Positions 1 to 5,048 of a stretch of DNA of 5,048 bases are shown here, in pieces. Under the pieces are notes generated by a model that was not told the origin of the DNA, made no database searches, and worked only from the letters and a program-made list of their open reading frames with translations. Each line of letters opens with the position of its first letter. The stretch's first letter is position 1. The position numbers and the translations under genes are program-made. The stretch comes from an uncultured Flavobacterium sp. GTDB lineage: Bacteria; Bacteroidota; Bacteroidia; Flavobacteriales; Flavobacteriaceae. The stretch lies in assembly GCF_946482535.1 (NCBI RefSeq), contig NZ_CAMLRU010000184.1:1-5048 (forward strand), in the 5' to 3' direction.

Positions 1-1
1 T

Positions 2-376
2 GATGCGCCGTTAACGGTTGAGCCGGTAGGAACCGGTCCAAGTGTAGTAGAGGAAGACAATACCATCTATAACACAGCGGGTATCGAAGTTAAACCGGAT
101 TTCCCGGGAGGTTTAGAGAAGTTCTACAAATTCGTAGGTAAGAATTTCCAAGTTCCTGATGAAGAAGGTTTAAAAGGAAAGATATTTGTAACTTTCGTAG
201 TGGAAAAAGACGGTTCGTTAACTGATATCAAAGTTATCAGAGATATTGGATACGGAACGGGTAAAGAAGCCGTAAGAGTTTTGAAATCTTGTCCTAAATG
301 GAATCCTGGTGAGCAAAACGGAAAGAAAGTAAGGGTATTGTATTCCTTACCGATTACGATCCAATCAGCAGAATAA
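2..376 (+). CDS. tonB: Energy transducer TonB, C-terminal part (5' end outside window)
   Basis: The open frame enters from the left edge and ends at TAA 374-376, giving 124 visible residues. They form a TonB C-terminal domain: FPGG near the start, then a strand-helix-strand core with FVVEKDGSLTDIKV, the CPKWNPGEQNGKKV segment, and a last strand ending in PITIQSAE. In this family the domain lies in the periplasm and contacts the TonB box of outer-membrane receptors, passing on energy from ExbB/ExbD. The membrane anchor and linker expected upstream are outside the window, so full-length TonB is inferred from family knowledge. In Flavobacteria such genes usually follow exbB/exbD. The next gene starts directly after this stop, so they are probably co-transcribed. 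A second, about 70% identical copy of the domain is encoded at 3967-4374. The domain call is firm; the full architecture is not visible. Confidence 0.9.
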   Translation, partial: DAPLTVEPVGTGPSVVEEDNTIYNTAGIEVKPDFPGGLEKFYKFVGKNFQVPDEEGLKGKIFVTFVVEKDGSLTDIKVIRDIGYGTGKEAVRVLKSCPKWNPGEQNGKKVRVLYSLPITIQSAE

Positions 377-619
377 ATGGTTTCTAAAATCATAGAAAAT
401 TTTCAGAAGAAATCGCTTAAAGAGCGATTTCTTCTCGTTATTAGCTTATTGAATTTTATGGCTTTCACAGTTCTGGGATTGCTTTTGCTGTTCTGGGAAA
501 AGCTCAAATTAAATTTGCCTAATAATCTTCAAATAATCGTAGGTTGCTTGATAATATTATTTGGTTTTTTGCGTTTTATTACTCAAGTAAAGCGTTTAAA
601 TAGCATAGATGATGAATAA
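377..619 (+). CDS. Small two-helix membrane protein, unknown function
   Basis: This is an 80-residue protein that I do not recognise as a named family. It has a basic, amphipathic N-terminus (residues 1-17, including QKKSLKER), a hydrophobic helix at about 18-39, a short polar stretch KLKLNLPNN at about 42-50, and a second hydrophobic helix at about 51-68. The tail is charged and ends IDDE. It is most likely an inner-membrane hairpin protein. Its ATG follows the TonB stop with no gap, and its end overlaps the next start by 11 bases, so translation is probably coupled in the operon. The next in-frame Met (residue 28) would cut the first helix, which supports the start chosen. Codons about 10-20 contain a perfect 13-bp inverted repeat (405-435). 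The position suggests an accessory role to the TonB system or the lipoprotein, but this is only inferred. Confidence 0.75.
   Translation: MVSKIIENFQKKSLKERFLLVISLLNFMAFTVLGLLLLFWEKLKLNLPNNLQIIVGCLIILFGFLRFITQVKRLNSIDDE
405..435 (+). repeat. Perfect 13-bp inverted repeat inside the small membrane-protein gene; possible attenuator
   Basis: The left arm AGAAGAAATCGCT (405-417) and right arm AGCGATTTCTTCT (423-435) are exact reverse complements around a 5-base loop TAAAG, with a possible extra T-G pair at its edges. The hairpin starts 29 bases after the TonB stop and lies in codons about 10-20 of the next gene. The 3' arm is T-rich, as in intrinsic terminators of AT-rich Bacteroidota, but no clean T-run follows it. 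It could be a partial terminator, an mRNA-stability or processing element between tonB and downstream genes, or chance. The pairing is seen; the function is inferred. Confidence 0.55.
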
Positions 620-1532
620 ATTAACCAAAACCATTACCGGATTTTTTCTATTGGCTTTATTGTTTGTTTTTTCTTGTCAGGAGAAAAGCGAAAATAAACT
701 CGACAGTATCTTAGAAGGAAAAGCTACACTCTATGTAGATGAATCCGTTTTGCCTATAATTGAAGATGAAGAGGCTGTTTTCGAAACGCAGTATAATGCC
801 CAATTAAAATTGGTGCCTCAATCTGAAAATGAAATCTTAAACGCAATGTTAAACGACACCGCTACCATTGCAGTGCTCACCAGAACATTGTTGCCGGAAG
901 AGTTAAAAGCTTTTCAAGCCAAAAAAATCAATCCCAAAATAACCCCTTTTGCTACTGATGCCGTTGTTTTCATCCAAAACAAATCGGTTAATGATACTTT
1001 GATTGCTTTACAAGACGTTTACGATTTTCTGCAAGGAAAATCCGTTTCAGACATCAAGGGTTTAGTGTTTGACAATCCTAACTCAAGTACTGCTCGATTT
1101 ATCTCTCAAAAATCTGGGGTTTCGGTTACCGGCCAAAAAAATGTCTTTTCATTTAAAACCAATGAAGAGGTTTTGAAGTATGTAGCCAAGAATGACGGTA
1201 TGATAGGAGTGATAGGGATAAATTGGATTTTCCAACCTCCATTAGCGTTGCAGGAAACAGTGGATAAGGTTAATGTCTTGAGTGTAAAAGATGTCAATTC
1301 TAATCAGTACTTTTTCCCTACACAAGATAACCTGGCACAAGGCAAATATCCTTTGGCACGTGTTTTGCACATCGTGAATTGTCAGGGTTACTCAGGGCTG
1401 GGAATGGGATTTGCTTCTTTCCTGGGCGGAGAGAGAGGGCAACGTATCATTTTAAAATCAGGATTACTTCCTGAGCGTGTCCCAACCAGAAAAATCGTGA
1501 TTAGAAACAATATTACAAAAAATAATAATTAA
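609..1532 (+). CDS. PstS-like substrate-binding lipoprotein
   Basis: This is a 307-residue exported lipoprotein. A hydrophobic signal (about 9-22) ends in a lipobox-like FVFSC, with Cys23 as the expected lipidated residue, followed by QEKSEN. The mature part resembles the PstS/PBP-like family of periplasmic phosphate-type binding proteins. It shows an early strand LYVDESVLPII, AVLTRTLLPEEL (matching the usual 'SRPL..EE' region), the Ser/Thr-rich ligand loop NPNSSTARF (156-164), and the C-terminal signature GERGQRIILKSGLLP. The classical GSGT-type loop is altered, so phosphate is a likely but unproven ligand. No pstC, pstA or pstB is present; the neighbours are TonB and a TPR protein, which points to TonB-linked uptake or sensing. 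The start overlaps the previous gene by 11 bases. A second ATG follows immediately at 612, so the start is uncertain by one codon. Confidence 0.85.
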   Translation: MMNKLTKTITGFFLLALLFVFSCQEKSENKLDSILEGKATLYVDESVLPIIEDEEAVFETQYNAQLKLVPQSENEILNAMLNDTATIAVLTRTLLPEELKAFQAKKINPKITPFATDAVVFIQNKSVNDTLIALQDVYDFLQGKSVSDIKGLVFDNPNSSTARFISQKSGVSVTGQKNVFSFKTNEEVLKYVAKNDGMIGVIGINWIFQPPLALQETVDKVNVLSVKDVNSNQYFFPTQDNLAQGKYPLARVLHIVNCQGYSGLGMGFASFLGGERGQRIILKSGLLPERVPTRKIVIRNNITKNNN

Positions 1533-1542
1533 AAATTGCAAG

Positions 1543-3204
1543 ATGAACAAGTTTAAAATATTCAGCTTAGCGTTAGTAGCAACAACAGTTGCGAAAGCAC
1601 AGGATTTGGAAACGGCGAAGAAAGCTATTGATGCTGAACAATTTGAAAAAGCTAAATCGTTATTAAAATCTGTTATACAGGCTAAACCGTCAAATGGAAA
1701 AGCAGCTTTCCTTTTAGGAAACATTTACCTTAGACAAAATATTGCCGATTCTGCTACTATTTATTTCCAAAAAGGATTAACAGCTACTGAAAGCGCAAGA
1801 TTAAACAACATCGGATTAGCCCAAATGGATTTGGATGCCAATAATAAAGCTGCGGCTCAAGCCAAGTTTGATTTGGTTACCAAAGATTTAAAAAAGAAAG
1901 ACACCGAAGAATACGTTTATATTGCTCGTGCTTATATGAATGCAGACAAGCCGGATTATGCCAGTGCTATTGCGGTTTTAACCAAAGCAGCTGCTGCTAA
2001 TCCAACGGATGCTCAAGTTCAGTTGGCTTTGGGAGATGCTTACTACGGTGAAAAAAAACAAAATGAAGCTTATGTTGCCTACAGAAATGCCTACCAAACG
2101 GATAGTTCTTTAATCAGAGCTAAAATGCAGTTGGGTGTTCTGTTAAAAGGTGCCAAAGCCTACACCGAAGCGGTGAAAGCCTATAATGAAGTAATTGCTA
2201 TCAATCCTAATTATGGACCGGTATACAGAGAGTTGGCAGAAACCCATTATTTATGGGGTAATAACGTGCCGTCTACTTATACTGAAAACATCCAAAAAGC
2301 GCTAGGGTTTTATGAAAAATACATGAGTCTGACCGATTATTCTGTTACTTCACGTATGCGTCATGCCGACTTCTTAATCTTGGCCAAAGATTATAAAGCT
2401 TTGGAAGTTGAAGCCAACAAAATGAAAGAATTAGACGGTGTTAACCCAAGAATCCTTCGTTATTTAGGATATTCAGCTTATGAAAACGGTAATCCGGATG
2501 CCGCCTTGGATGCCTTGCAAAAATACACGGCCAATCCTGCCAACAAAATTATCCCGCGTGATTACTTGTATTTAGGTCAGGCCAAAATTAAAAAAGGAAC
2601 CAGTGCCGATGGTAAATCAGTTGATCCGACCTTATTGGCTTCAGCCATAGAAGATATCAAAAAGGCTGTTGAAATGGAGCCTTTGGCAACAAATGAGCTA
2701 AATGAATTGGGGAAAAAATTATACGATCAAAAAGCGTTTTCTGCGGCAGCGGCCATTTTTGAAATAGCGGTAACAAACCCAACGTCTAAAAACTATTTGT
2801 TGGATAACTTTTACTTGGGGAATTCATTATACTATGACAACACCAGAAAAGATGTTGTAAAACCGGATCCGATTGCTTTGCAAAAAGCTGATGTGGCTTT
2901 TGGAAACGTAATCACTGCTTCTCCAACTACAGCAGATGCTTATTTGTTCAGAGCAAGAACCAACAACTTATTAGAGAATGATGAGATGATGGCAACTTAT
3001 TACCAACAATACATGGATGTGGTTACCGCCAAAGGTGAAGCGGAAGTTACCAAAAATAAATCTAAATTTATTGAAGCTTACAACAGTATGGCAGCTCATT
3101 ATGCCAACACTGACAAAGCCAAAGCCATTGAGTTTTTCAACAAAACTTTAGCACTTGATCCGGCTAATAATTACGCGACTGAATCATTGAAGTTATTGAA
3201 ATAA
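1543..3204 (+). CDS. Exported tetratricopeptide-repeat protein
   Basis: This is a 553-residue protein with an N-terminal signal peptide (about 1-20, likely cleaved near AKAQ/DLE) and no other membrane segment. The rest is a helical array of TPR-type repeats. Clear units start at about residues 21, 54, 124, 157, 191 and 225, and more diverged ones lie at about 306, 342, 386, 422, 464 and 513. Typical TPR signatures are seen, such as AAFLLGNIYLRQ, VQLALGDAYYGE and a last unit KAIEFFNKTLALDP. TPR arrays act as protein-binding scaffolds; location in the periplasm or outer membrane is inferred from the signal peptide. It starts 10 bases after the lipoprotein gene with no Shine-Dalgarno sequence, only AT-rich leader, as is normal in this phylum. 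It is the last gene before the terminator at 3224-3255. Its binding partner is unknown, with the adjacent lipoprotein and TonB as the obvious candidates. Confidence 0.88.
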   Translation: MNKFKIFSLALVATTVAKAQDLETAKKAIDAEQFEKAKSLLKSVIQAKPSNGKAAFLLGNIYLRQNIADSATIYFQKGLTATESARLNNIGLAQMDLDANNKAAAQAKFDLVTKDLKKKDTEEYVYIARAYMNADKPDYASAIAVLTKAAAANPTDAQVQLALGDAYYGEKKQNEAYVAYRNAYQTDSSLIRAKMQLGVLLKGAKAYTEAVKAYNEVIAINPNYGPVYRELAETHYLWGNNVPSTYTENIQKALGFYEKYMSLTDYSVTSRMRHADFLILAKDYKALEVEANKMKELDGVNPRILRYLGYSAYENGNPDAALDALQKYTANPANKIIPRDYLYLGQAKIKKGTSADGKSVDPTLLASAIEDIKKAVEMEPLATNELNELGKKLYDQKAFSAAAAIFEIAVTNPTSKNYLLDNFYLGNSLYYDNTRKDVVKPDPIALQKADVAFGNVITASPTTADAYLFRARTNNLLENDEMMATYYQQYMDVVTAKGEAEVTKNKSKFIEAYNSMAAHYANTDKAKAIEFFNKTLALDPANNYATESLKLLK

Positions 3205-3223
3205 CAGTGATACAACAGTCTTT

Positions 3224-3255
3224 AAAACCGTTCTGATTTTCAGGACGGTTTTTTT
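3224..3255 (+). terminator. Intrinsic terminator closing the tonB-TPR operon
   Basis: A 13-bp stem pairs AAAACCGTTCTGA (3224-3236) with TCAGGACGGTTTT (3240-3252), with one T-G wobble and a TTT loop. It continues into a T-run that ends at 3255. It lies 20 bases after the TPR stop codon and separates this operon from queE. Confidence 0.9.
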
Positions 3256-3268
3256 ATGTCCCATCATT

Positions 3269-3300
3269 TTCAAATTTTCAAATTATGACAGCTTCAAATT
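3269..3300 (+). repeat. Three TTCAAATT copies upstream of the queE promoter box
   Basis: The octamer TTCAAATT occurs at 3269-3276, directly again at 3277-3284, and at 3293-3300. The starts are therefore spaced by 8 and 16 bases. The last copy ends three bases before the -7 box, so the set covers the region where the -33 contact would be. It may be a binding site for a regulator, or just low-complexity AT-rich DNA. Confidence 0.35.
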
Positions 3301-3303
3301 AAG

Positions 3304-3311
3304 TATCTTTG
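3304..3311 (+). promoter_or_regulatory. Bacteroidota-type -7 promoter box for queE
   Basis: TATCTTTG matches the Bacteroidota primary sigma factor -7 consensus TAnnTTTG at every fixed position. It lies 18 bases before the ATG at 3330, predicting a very short leader of about a dozen bases. No clear TTTG is seen at the -33 position. The box follows the upstream terminator, as expected for a new transcription unit covering queE and the small TonB-domain gene. Confidence 0.75.
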
Positions 3312-3329
3312 CCCACTATATTTTATACA

Positions 3330-3962
3330 ATGTTATCAAAAGAAACACAATTGGCCGTTGATAAAGGGGAAATGCTTCCGCTAATGGAAGAATTTTACAC
3401 CATTCAAGGAGAAGGCTATCATACCGGAACTGCCGCTTATTTTATCCGAATAGGAGGTTGTGATGTAGGCTGTCATTGGTGTGATGTAAAAGAAAGTTGG
3501 AATGCCGAATTGCATCCGCCAACCCATACTGATAAAATCGTTGACAATGCTTCTAAATATACCGATACCGTTGTGGTAACCGGTGGTGAACCTTTAACTT
3601 GGGACATGACATTGCTTACGCAAAAGTTAAAAGATAAAAATCTTAAAGTCCACATTGAAACCTCGGGAGCTTATCCGGTTAGTGGTACTTGGGATTGGTT
3701 TTGTTTATCTCCAAAGAAGAATAAATTACCCGTTGATGACGCCTATGCCATTGCCAATGAACTAAAAGTGATTGTTTATAACAAACACGATTTTATTTTT
3801 GCCGAAGAACAGGCGGCTAAAGTCAACCCAAATGCCATTCTTTTCCTTCAACCGGAATGGAGCAAAAAAGAAGAAATGACTCCGTTAATTGTTGATTATG
3901 TTATGAACAATCCAAAATGGAGAGTGTCTTTACAAACCCACAAATATTTAAACATCCCATAA
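3330..3962 (+). CDS. queE: 7-carboxy-7-deazaguanine synthase (QueE), radical SAM enzyme
   Basis: QueE converts 6-carboxytetrahydropterin to 7-carboxy-7-deazaguanine, a step toward queuosine in tRNA anticodons. The 210-residue protein has FYTIQGEG (22-29), the radical-SAM cluster motif CX3CX2C with Cys44, Cys48 and Cys51 (GGCDVGCHWCD), TGGEP (84-88) for SAM binding, ETSG (110-113), SPK (127-129) and the family-like end LQTHKYLNIP. The length fits QueE. The ATG at 3330 is chosen over an in-frame TTG at 3309, because that TTG lies inside the promoter -7 box and would add seven non-conserved residues. The residue after WCD is Val, where some characterised QueE proteins have a Thr linked to Mg2+ binding. 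Other queuosine genes (queD, queC) are not in the window. The following gene starts 4 bases after the stop and is likely co-transcribed. Confidence 0.95.
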   Translation: MLSKETQLAVDKGEMLPLMEEFYTIQGEGYHTGTAAYFIRIGGCDVGCHWCDVKESWNAELHPPTHTDKIVDNASKYTDTVVVTGGEPLTWDMTLLTQKLKDKNLKVHIETSGAYPVSGTWDWFCLSPKKNKLPVDDAYAIANELKVIVYNKHDFIFAEEQAAKVNPNAILFLQPEWSKKEEMTPLIVDYVMNNPKWRVSLQTHKYLNIP

Positions 3963-3966
3963 AGTT

Positions 3967-4374
3967 ATGAAAACCCTCAAAGTATTGCTTTTTATACTGT
4001 TGCCAATGTTTGGCTTTGCACAAAATGTTGAGCCGGTACCGGCGGCAAATGTGGAAGACAACTCTGTTTACAATACTTCGGGTCTGGATGTCAAACCGGA
4101 ATTTCCGGGTGGACTTCAAGAGTTTTATAATTTTGTCGGTAGAAATTACAAAACACCCAAGGTCAAAAATTTAAAAGGAAAGGTTTTTGTGATTTTTGTG
4201 GTTGAAAAAGACGGAAGCCTTTCTGATATCAAAGTTTTAAAAGATATCGGACACGGAACCGGTGAAGAAGCCATAAGGGTTTTAAAAGAATGTCCTAAAT
4301 GGCTGCCCGGAGAACAGAATGGTCAAAAGGTCAGAGTTTCCTATGCTTTGCCCATCTCAATCCAATTGCCTTAG
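3967..4374 (+). CDS. Exported stand-alone TonB C-terminal domain protein
   Basis: This 135-residue protein has a signal peptide (about 1-18, ending FGFA/QN), a short spacer with VEPVP, and a complete TonB C-terminal domain (about 31-135). The domain shows FPGG (46-49), FVVEKDGSLSDIKV (77-90), CPKWLPGEQNG (109-119) and a final strand ending SIQLP. By hand count it matches the TonB C-terminus at the window start at about 72 of 103 ungapped positions. Unlike normal TonB it has no long Pro-rich linker, and its only hydrophobic stretch looks like a cleavable signal. It therefore probably cannot couple to ExbB/ExbD and may bind receptors or other partners in the periplasm. An uncleaved signal acting as an anchor is the main alternative. 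It lies 4 bases after queE, a pairing with no obvious functional link. No convincing terminator follows it. Confidence 0.88.
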   Translation: MKTLKVLLFILLPMFGFAQNVEPVPAANVEDNSVYNTSGLDVKPEFPGGLQEFYNFVGRNYKTPKVKNLKGKVFVIFVVEKDGSLSDIKVLKDIGHGTGEEAIRVLKECPKWLPGEQNGQKVRVSYALPISIQLP

Positions 4375-4427
4375 TATTGAACACGGTAAAAAGTTGAGCA
4401 TAGCTATTTTTATTTGCCAAAAAAAAG

Positions 4428-4435
4428 TATTTTTA
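4428..4435 (+). promoter_or_regulatory. Possible -7 box for the DUF2059 gene
   Basis: TATTTTTA differs from the TAnnTTTG consensus only at the last position and lies 24 bases before the ATG at 4460. A TTTG at 4413-4416 is too close to serve as the usual -33 element. The region is very AT-rich, so a chance match is easy. Confidence 0.3.
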
Positions 4436-4459
4436 CCATTATTAATCAATTTATAAAAA

Positions 4460-4864
4460 ATGAAAAAATTATTATTAGCCGCGGCTTTTGCACTAGTAAC
4501 ACAATTGGGTTTTTCCCAAGACAAAGCCACCAGAGAAGAGGTTGTGCAGGTTATTGAAAAAAGTGGCGCTTTAGGTCAGATTGATGCCGCTAAAAAGCAA
4601 GTGTTAGAAATGATTCCTGCTGAAAAGAAAGCTGCTTTTGCCGTGGAGTTTGATATCATTATTAAAAAAGCTACCGATGCTACCATTGATATTTACCTGC
4701 AAGAGTATTCTAAAGAAGATGTGAAAGCGATGTTGGCTTTTTACAACAGTCCGGTTGGAAAGAAAATGGCCGAAAAAGCAGAGGTAATTGCCCAAAAATC
4801 TCAAGACTCTATGATGAGTTTGCAAGGTGAAGTACAAGCCTTGGTGATGAAATACATGCAATAA
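4460..4864 (+). CDS. Exported DUF2059 domain protein
   Basis: This 134-residue protein has a clear signal peptide (about 1-20, MKKLLLAAAFALV then GFSQ/DK). The mature part is all-helical and carries the DUF2059 signature around residues 83-106: YSKEDVKAMLAFYNSPVGKK followed by MAEK. The family is found in many Gram-negative bacteria and has no established biochemical role; periplasmic location is inferred from the signal. The leader just before the ATG is A-rich (TTATAAAAAATG) without Shine-Dalgarno, as is usual for this phylum. The gene is separated from its neighbours by 85 bases upstream and a strong terminator downstream, so it is probably transcribed alone or partly by read-through from queE. 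The family assignment rests on the recognised motif. Confidence 0.85.
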   Translation: MKKLLLAAAFALVTQLGFSQDKATREEVVQVIEKSGALGQIDAAKKQVLEMIPAEKKAAFAVEFDIIIKKATDATIDIYLQEYSKEDVKAMLAFYNSPVGKKMAEKAEVIAQKSQDSMMSLQGEVQALVMKYMQ

Positions 4865-4884
4865 TCTCAGCATAAAATAAAGTT

Positions 4885-4913
4885 AAAATCCCAAACACTG
4901 TTTGGGATTTTTT
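4885..4913 (+). terminator. Intrinsic terminator after the DUF2059 gene
   Basis: A perfect 12-bp stem pairs AAAATCCCAAAC (4885-4896) with GTTTGGGATTTT (4900-4911) around the loop ACT, and the T-run continues to 4913 before ATTTTTA. It starts 20 bases after the stop codon. The A-run on the left could also let it work for transcripts from the other strand, but no gene lies there. Confidence 0.92.
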
Positions 4914-4958
4914 ATTTTTACTGAAAATACCATCACAATCAAAAAACAAATCATTTAG

Positions 4959-5048
4959 ATGAAATCACAATTTTTACTTGATCCGACTATTACCTTTTTA
5001 AATCACGGATCTTTTGGCGCTTGTCCGAAACCTGTTTTTGAGGAATTT
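4959..5048 (+). CDS. Class V aminotransferase / isopenicillin N epimerase-like protein, N-terminal fragment
   Basis: The first 30 codons are visible before the window ends. The peptide starts MKSQFLLDP and contains TFLNHGSFGACPKPVFEEF, the hallmark N-terminus of PLP-dependent class V aminotransferase fold proteins annotated as isopenicillin N epimerase-like. In that family the NHGSFG segment lies near the active site. The catalytic PLP lysine lies far downstream and is not visible, so activity and substrate cannot be judged. In Bacteroidota such proteins are seldom linked to beta-lactam synthesis; a cysteine-desulfurase-like or amino-acid epimerase or lyase role is equally possible. It follows a strong terminator, so it should have its own promoter, but no TAnnTTTG box is seen in the 45 bases before the ATG. 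Confidence 0.8.
   Translation, partial: MKSQFLLDPTITFLNHGSFGACPKPVFEEF

Noticed and set aside
1106..1297. Reverse-strand open frame within the lipoprotein gene
   Set aside because: It is a shadow of the + strand gene, with no recognisable motif, promoter or leader of its own. The other reverse-strand frames (for example 124-393, 1464-1724, 3473-3655, 3901-4119 and 4604-4873) were dismissed for the same reason.
3205..3329. Possible preQ1 riboswitch before queE
   Set aside because: The space is taken by a terminator and a promoter, leaving a predicted leader of about a dozen bases, and no aptamer-like fold is visible.
1..4374. The two TonB-domain copies as direct repeats bounding a mobile or integrated segment
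   Set aside because: The DNA copies are diverged, with longest shared runs of about 12 bases. There are no integrase, transposase or target-site features, and the genes between are ordinary chromosomal ones.
4385..4437. Inverted repeat GGTAAAAA / TTTTTACC around a 37-base spacer, with palindrome ATAGCTAT (4400-4407) inside it, after the TonB-domain gene
   Set aside because: The arms are short and almost all A/T, the loop is long, and no T-run follows in the right place. This is not enough to call a terminator or operator in such AT-rich DNA.
4959..5048. Evidence for a beta-lactam biosynthesis cluster from the isopenicillin N epimerase-like start
   Set aside because: Only 30 residues are visible. 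The family name is a loose annotation covering many PLP enzymes, and no other pathway gene is present.

Overview
This 5 kb window looks like chromosomal DNA from a Flavobacterium-like member of the Bacteroidota. The coding sequence is AT-rich and no start codon has a clear Shine-Dalgarno sequence. One promoter matches the Bacteroidota -7 consensus TAnnTTTG, and several signal peptides end in the typical GFAQ/GFSQ style. All genes lie on the + strand and are tightly packed. No intergenic gap exceeds about 130 bases, and there are no tRNAs, rRNAs, CRISPR arrays, insertion sequences or phage genes.

Region 1 (1-3255) is the tail of an operon. It begins with the 3' end of a TonB energy-transducer gene cut by the window edge. 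Next comes an 80-residue two-helix membrane protein whose ATG directly follows the TonB stop. Then comes a PstS-like substrate-binding lipoprotein whose start overlaps the preceding gene by 11 bases, and a 553-residue exported TPR-repeat protein. A strong intrinsic terminator closes the unit. The tight spacing suggests a joint envelope function, with TonB-powered outer-membrane uptake linked to a periplasmic ligand-binding lipoprotein and a TPR scaffold. A perfect 13-bp inverted repeat sits inside the small membrane-protein gene just after the TonB stop and could be an attenuator.

Region 2 (3256-4459) carries a consensus promoter, queE (7-carboxy-7-deazaguanine synthase, radical SAM, queuosine precursor pathway), and, 4 bases later, a small exported protein that is just a TonB C-terminal domain. 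This protein is about 70% identical (hand count over 103 ungapped residues) to the TonB C-terminus at the start of the window. It is therefore a nearby, diverged duplicate that lacks the usual TonB anchor and linker.

Region 3 (4460-4913) is a single exported DUF2059 protein with its own perfect-stem terminator. Region 4 (4959-5048) is the first 30 codons of a class V aminotransferase-like gene that runs off the window.

Nothing here amounts to a clearly new system. The points most worth a second look are the in-gene hairpin, the anchorless TonB duplicate, and the PstS-like lipoprotein placed with TonB and TPR genes rather than with a phosphate ABC transporter.
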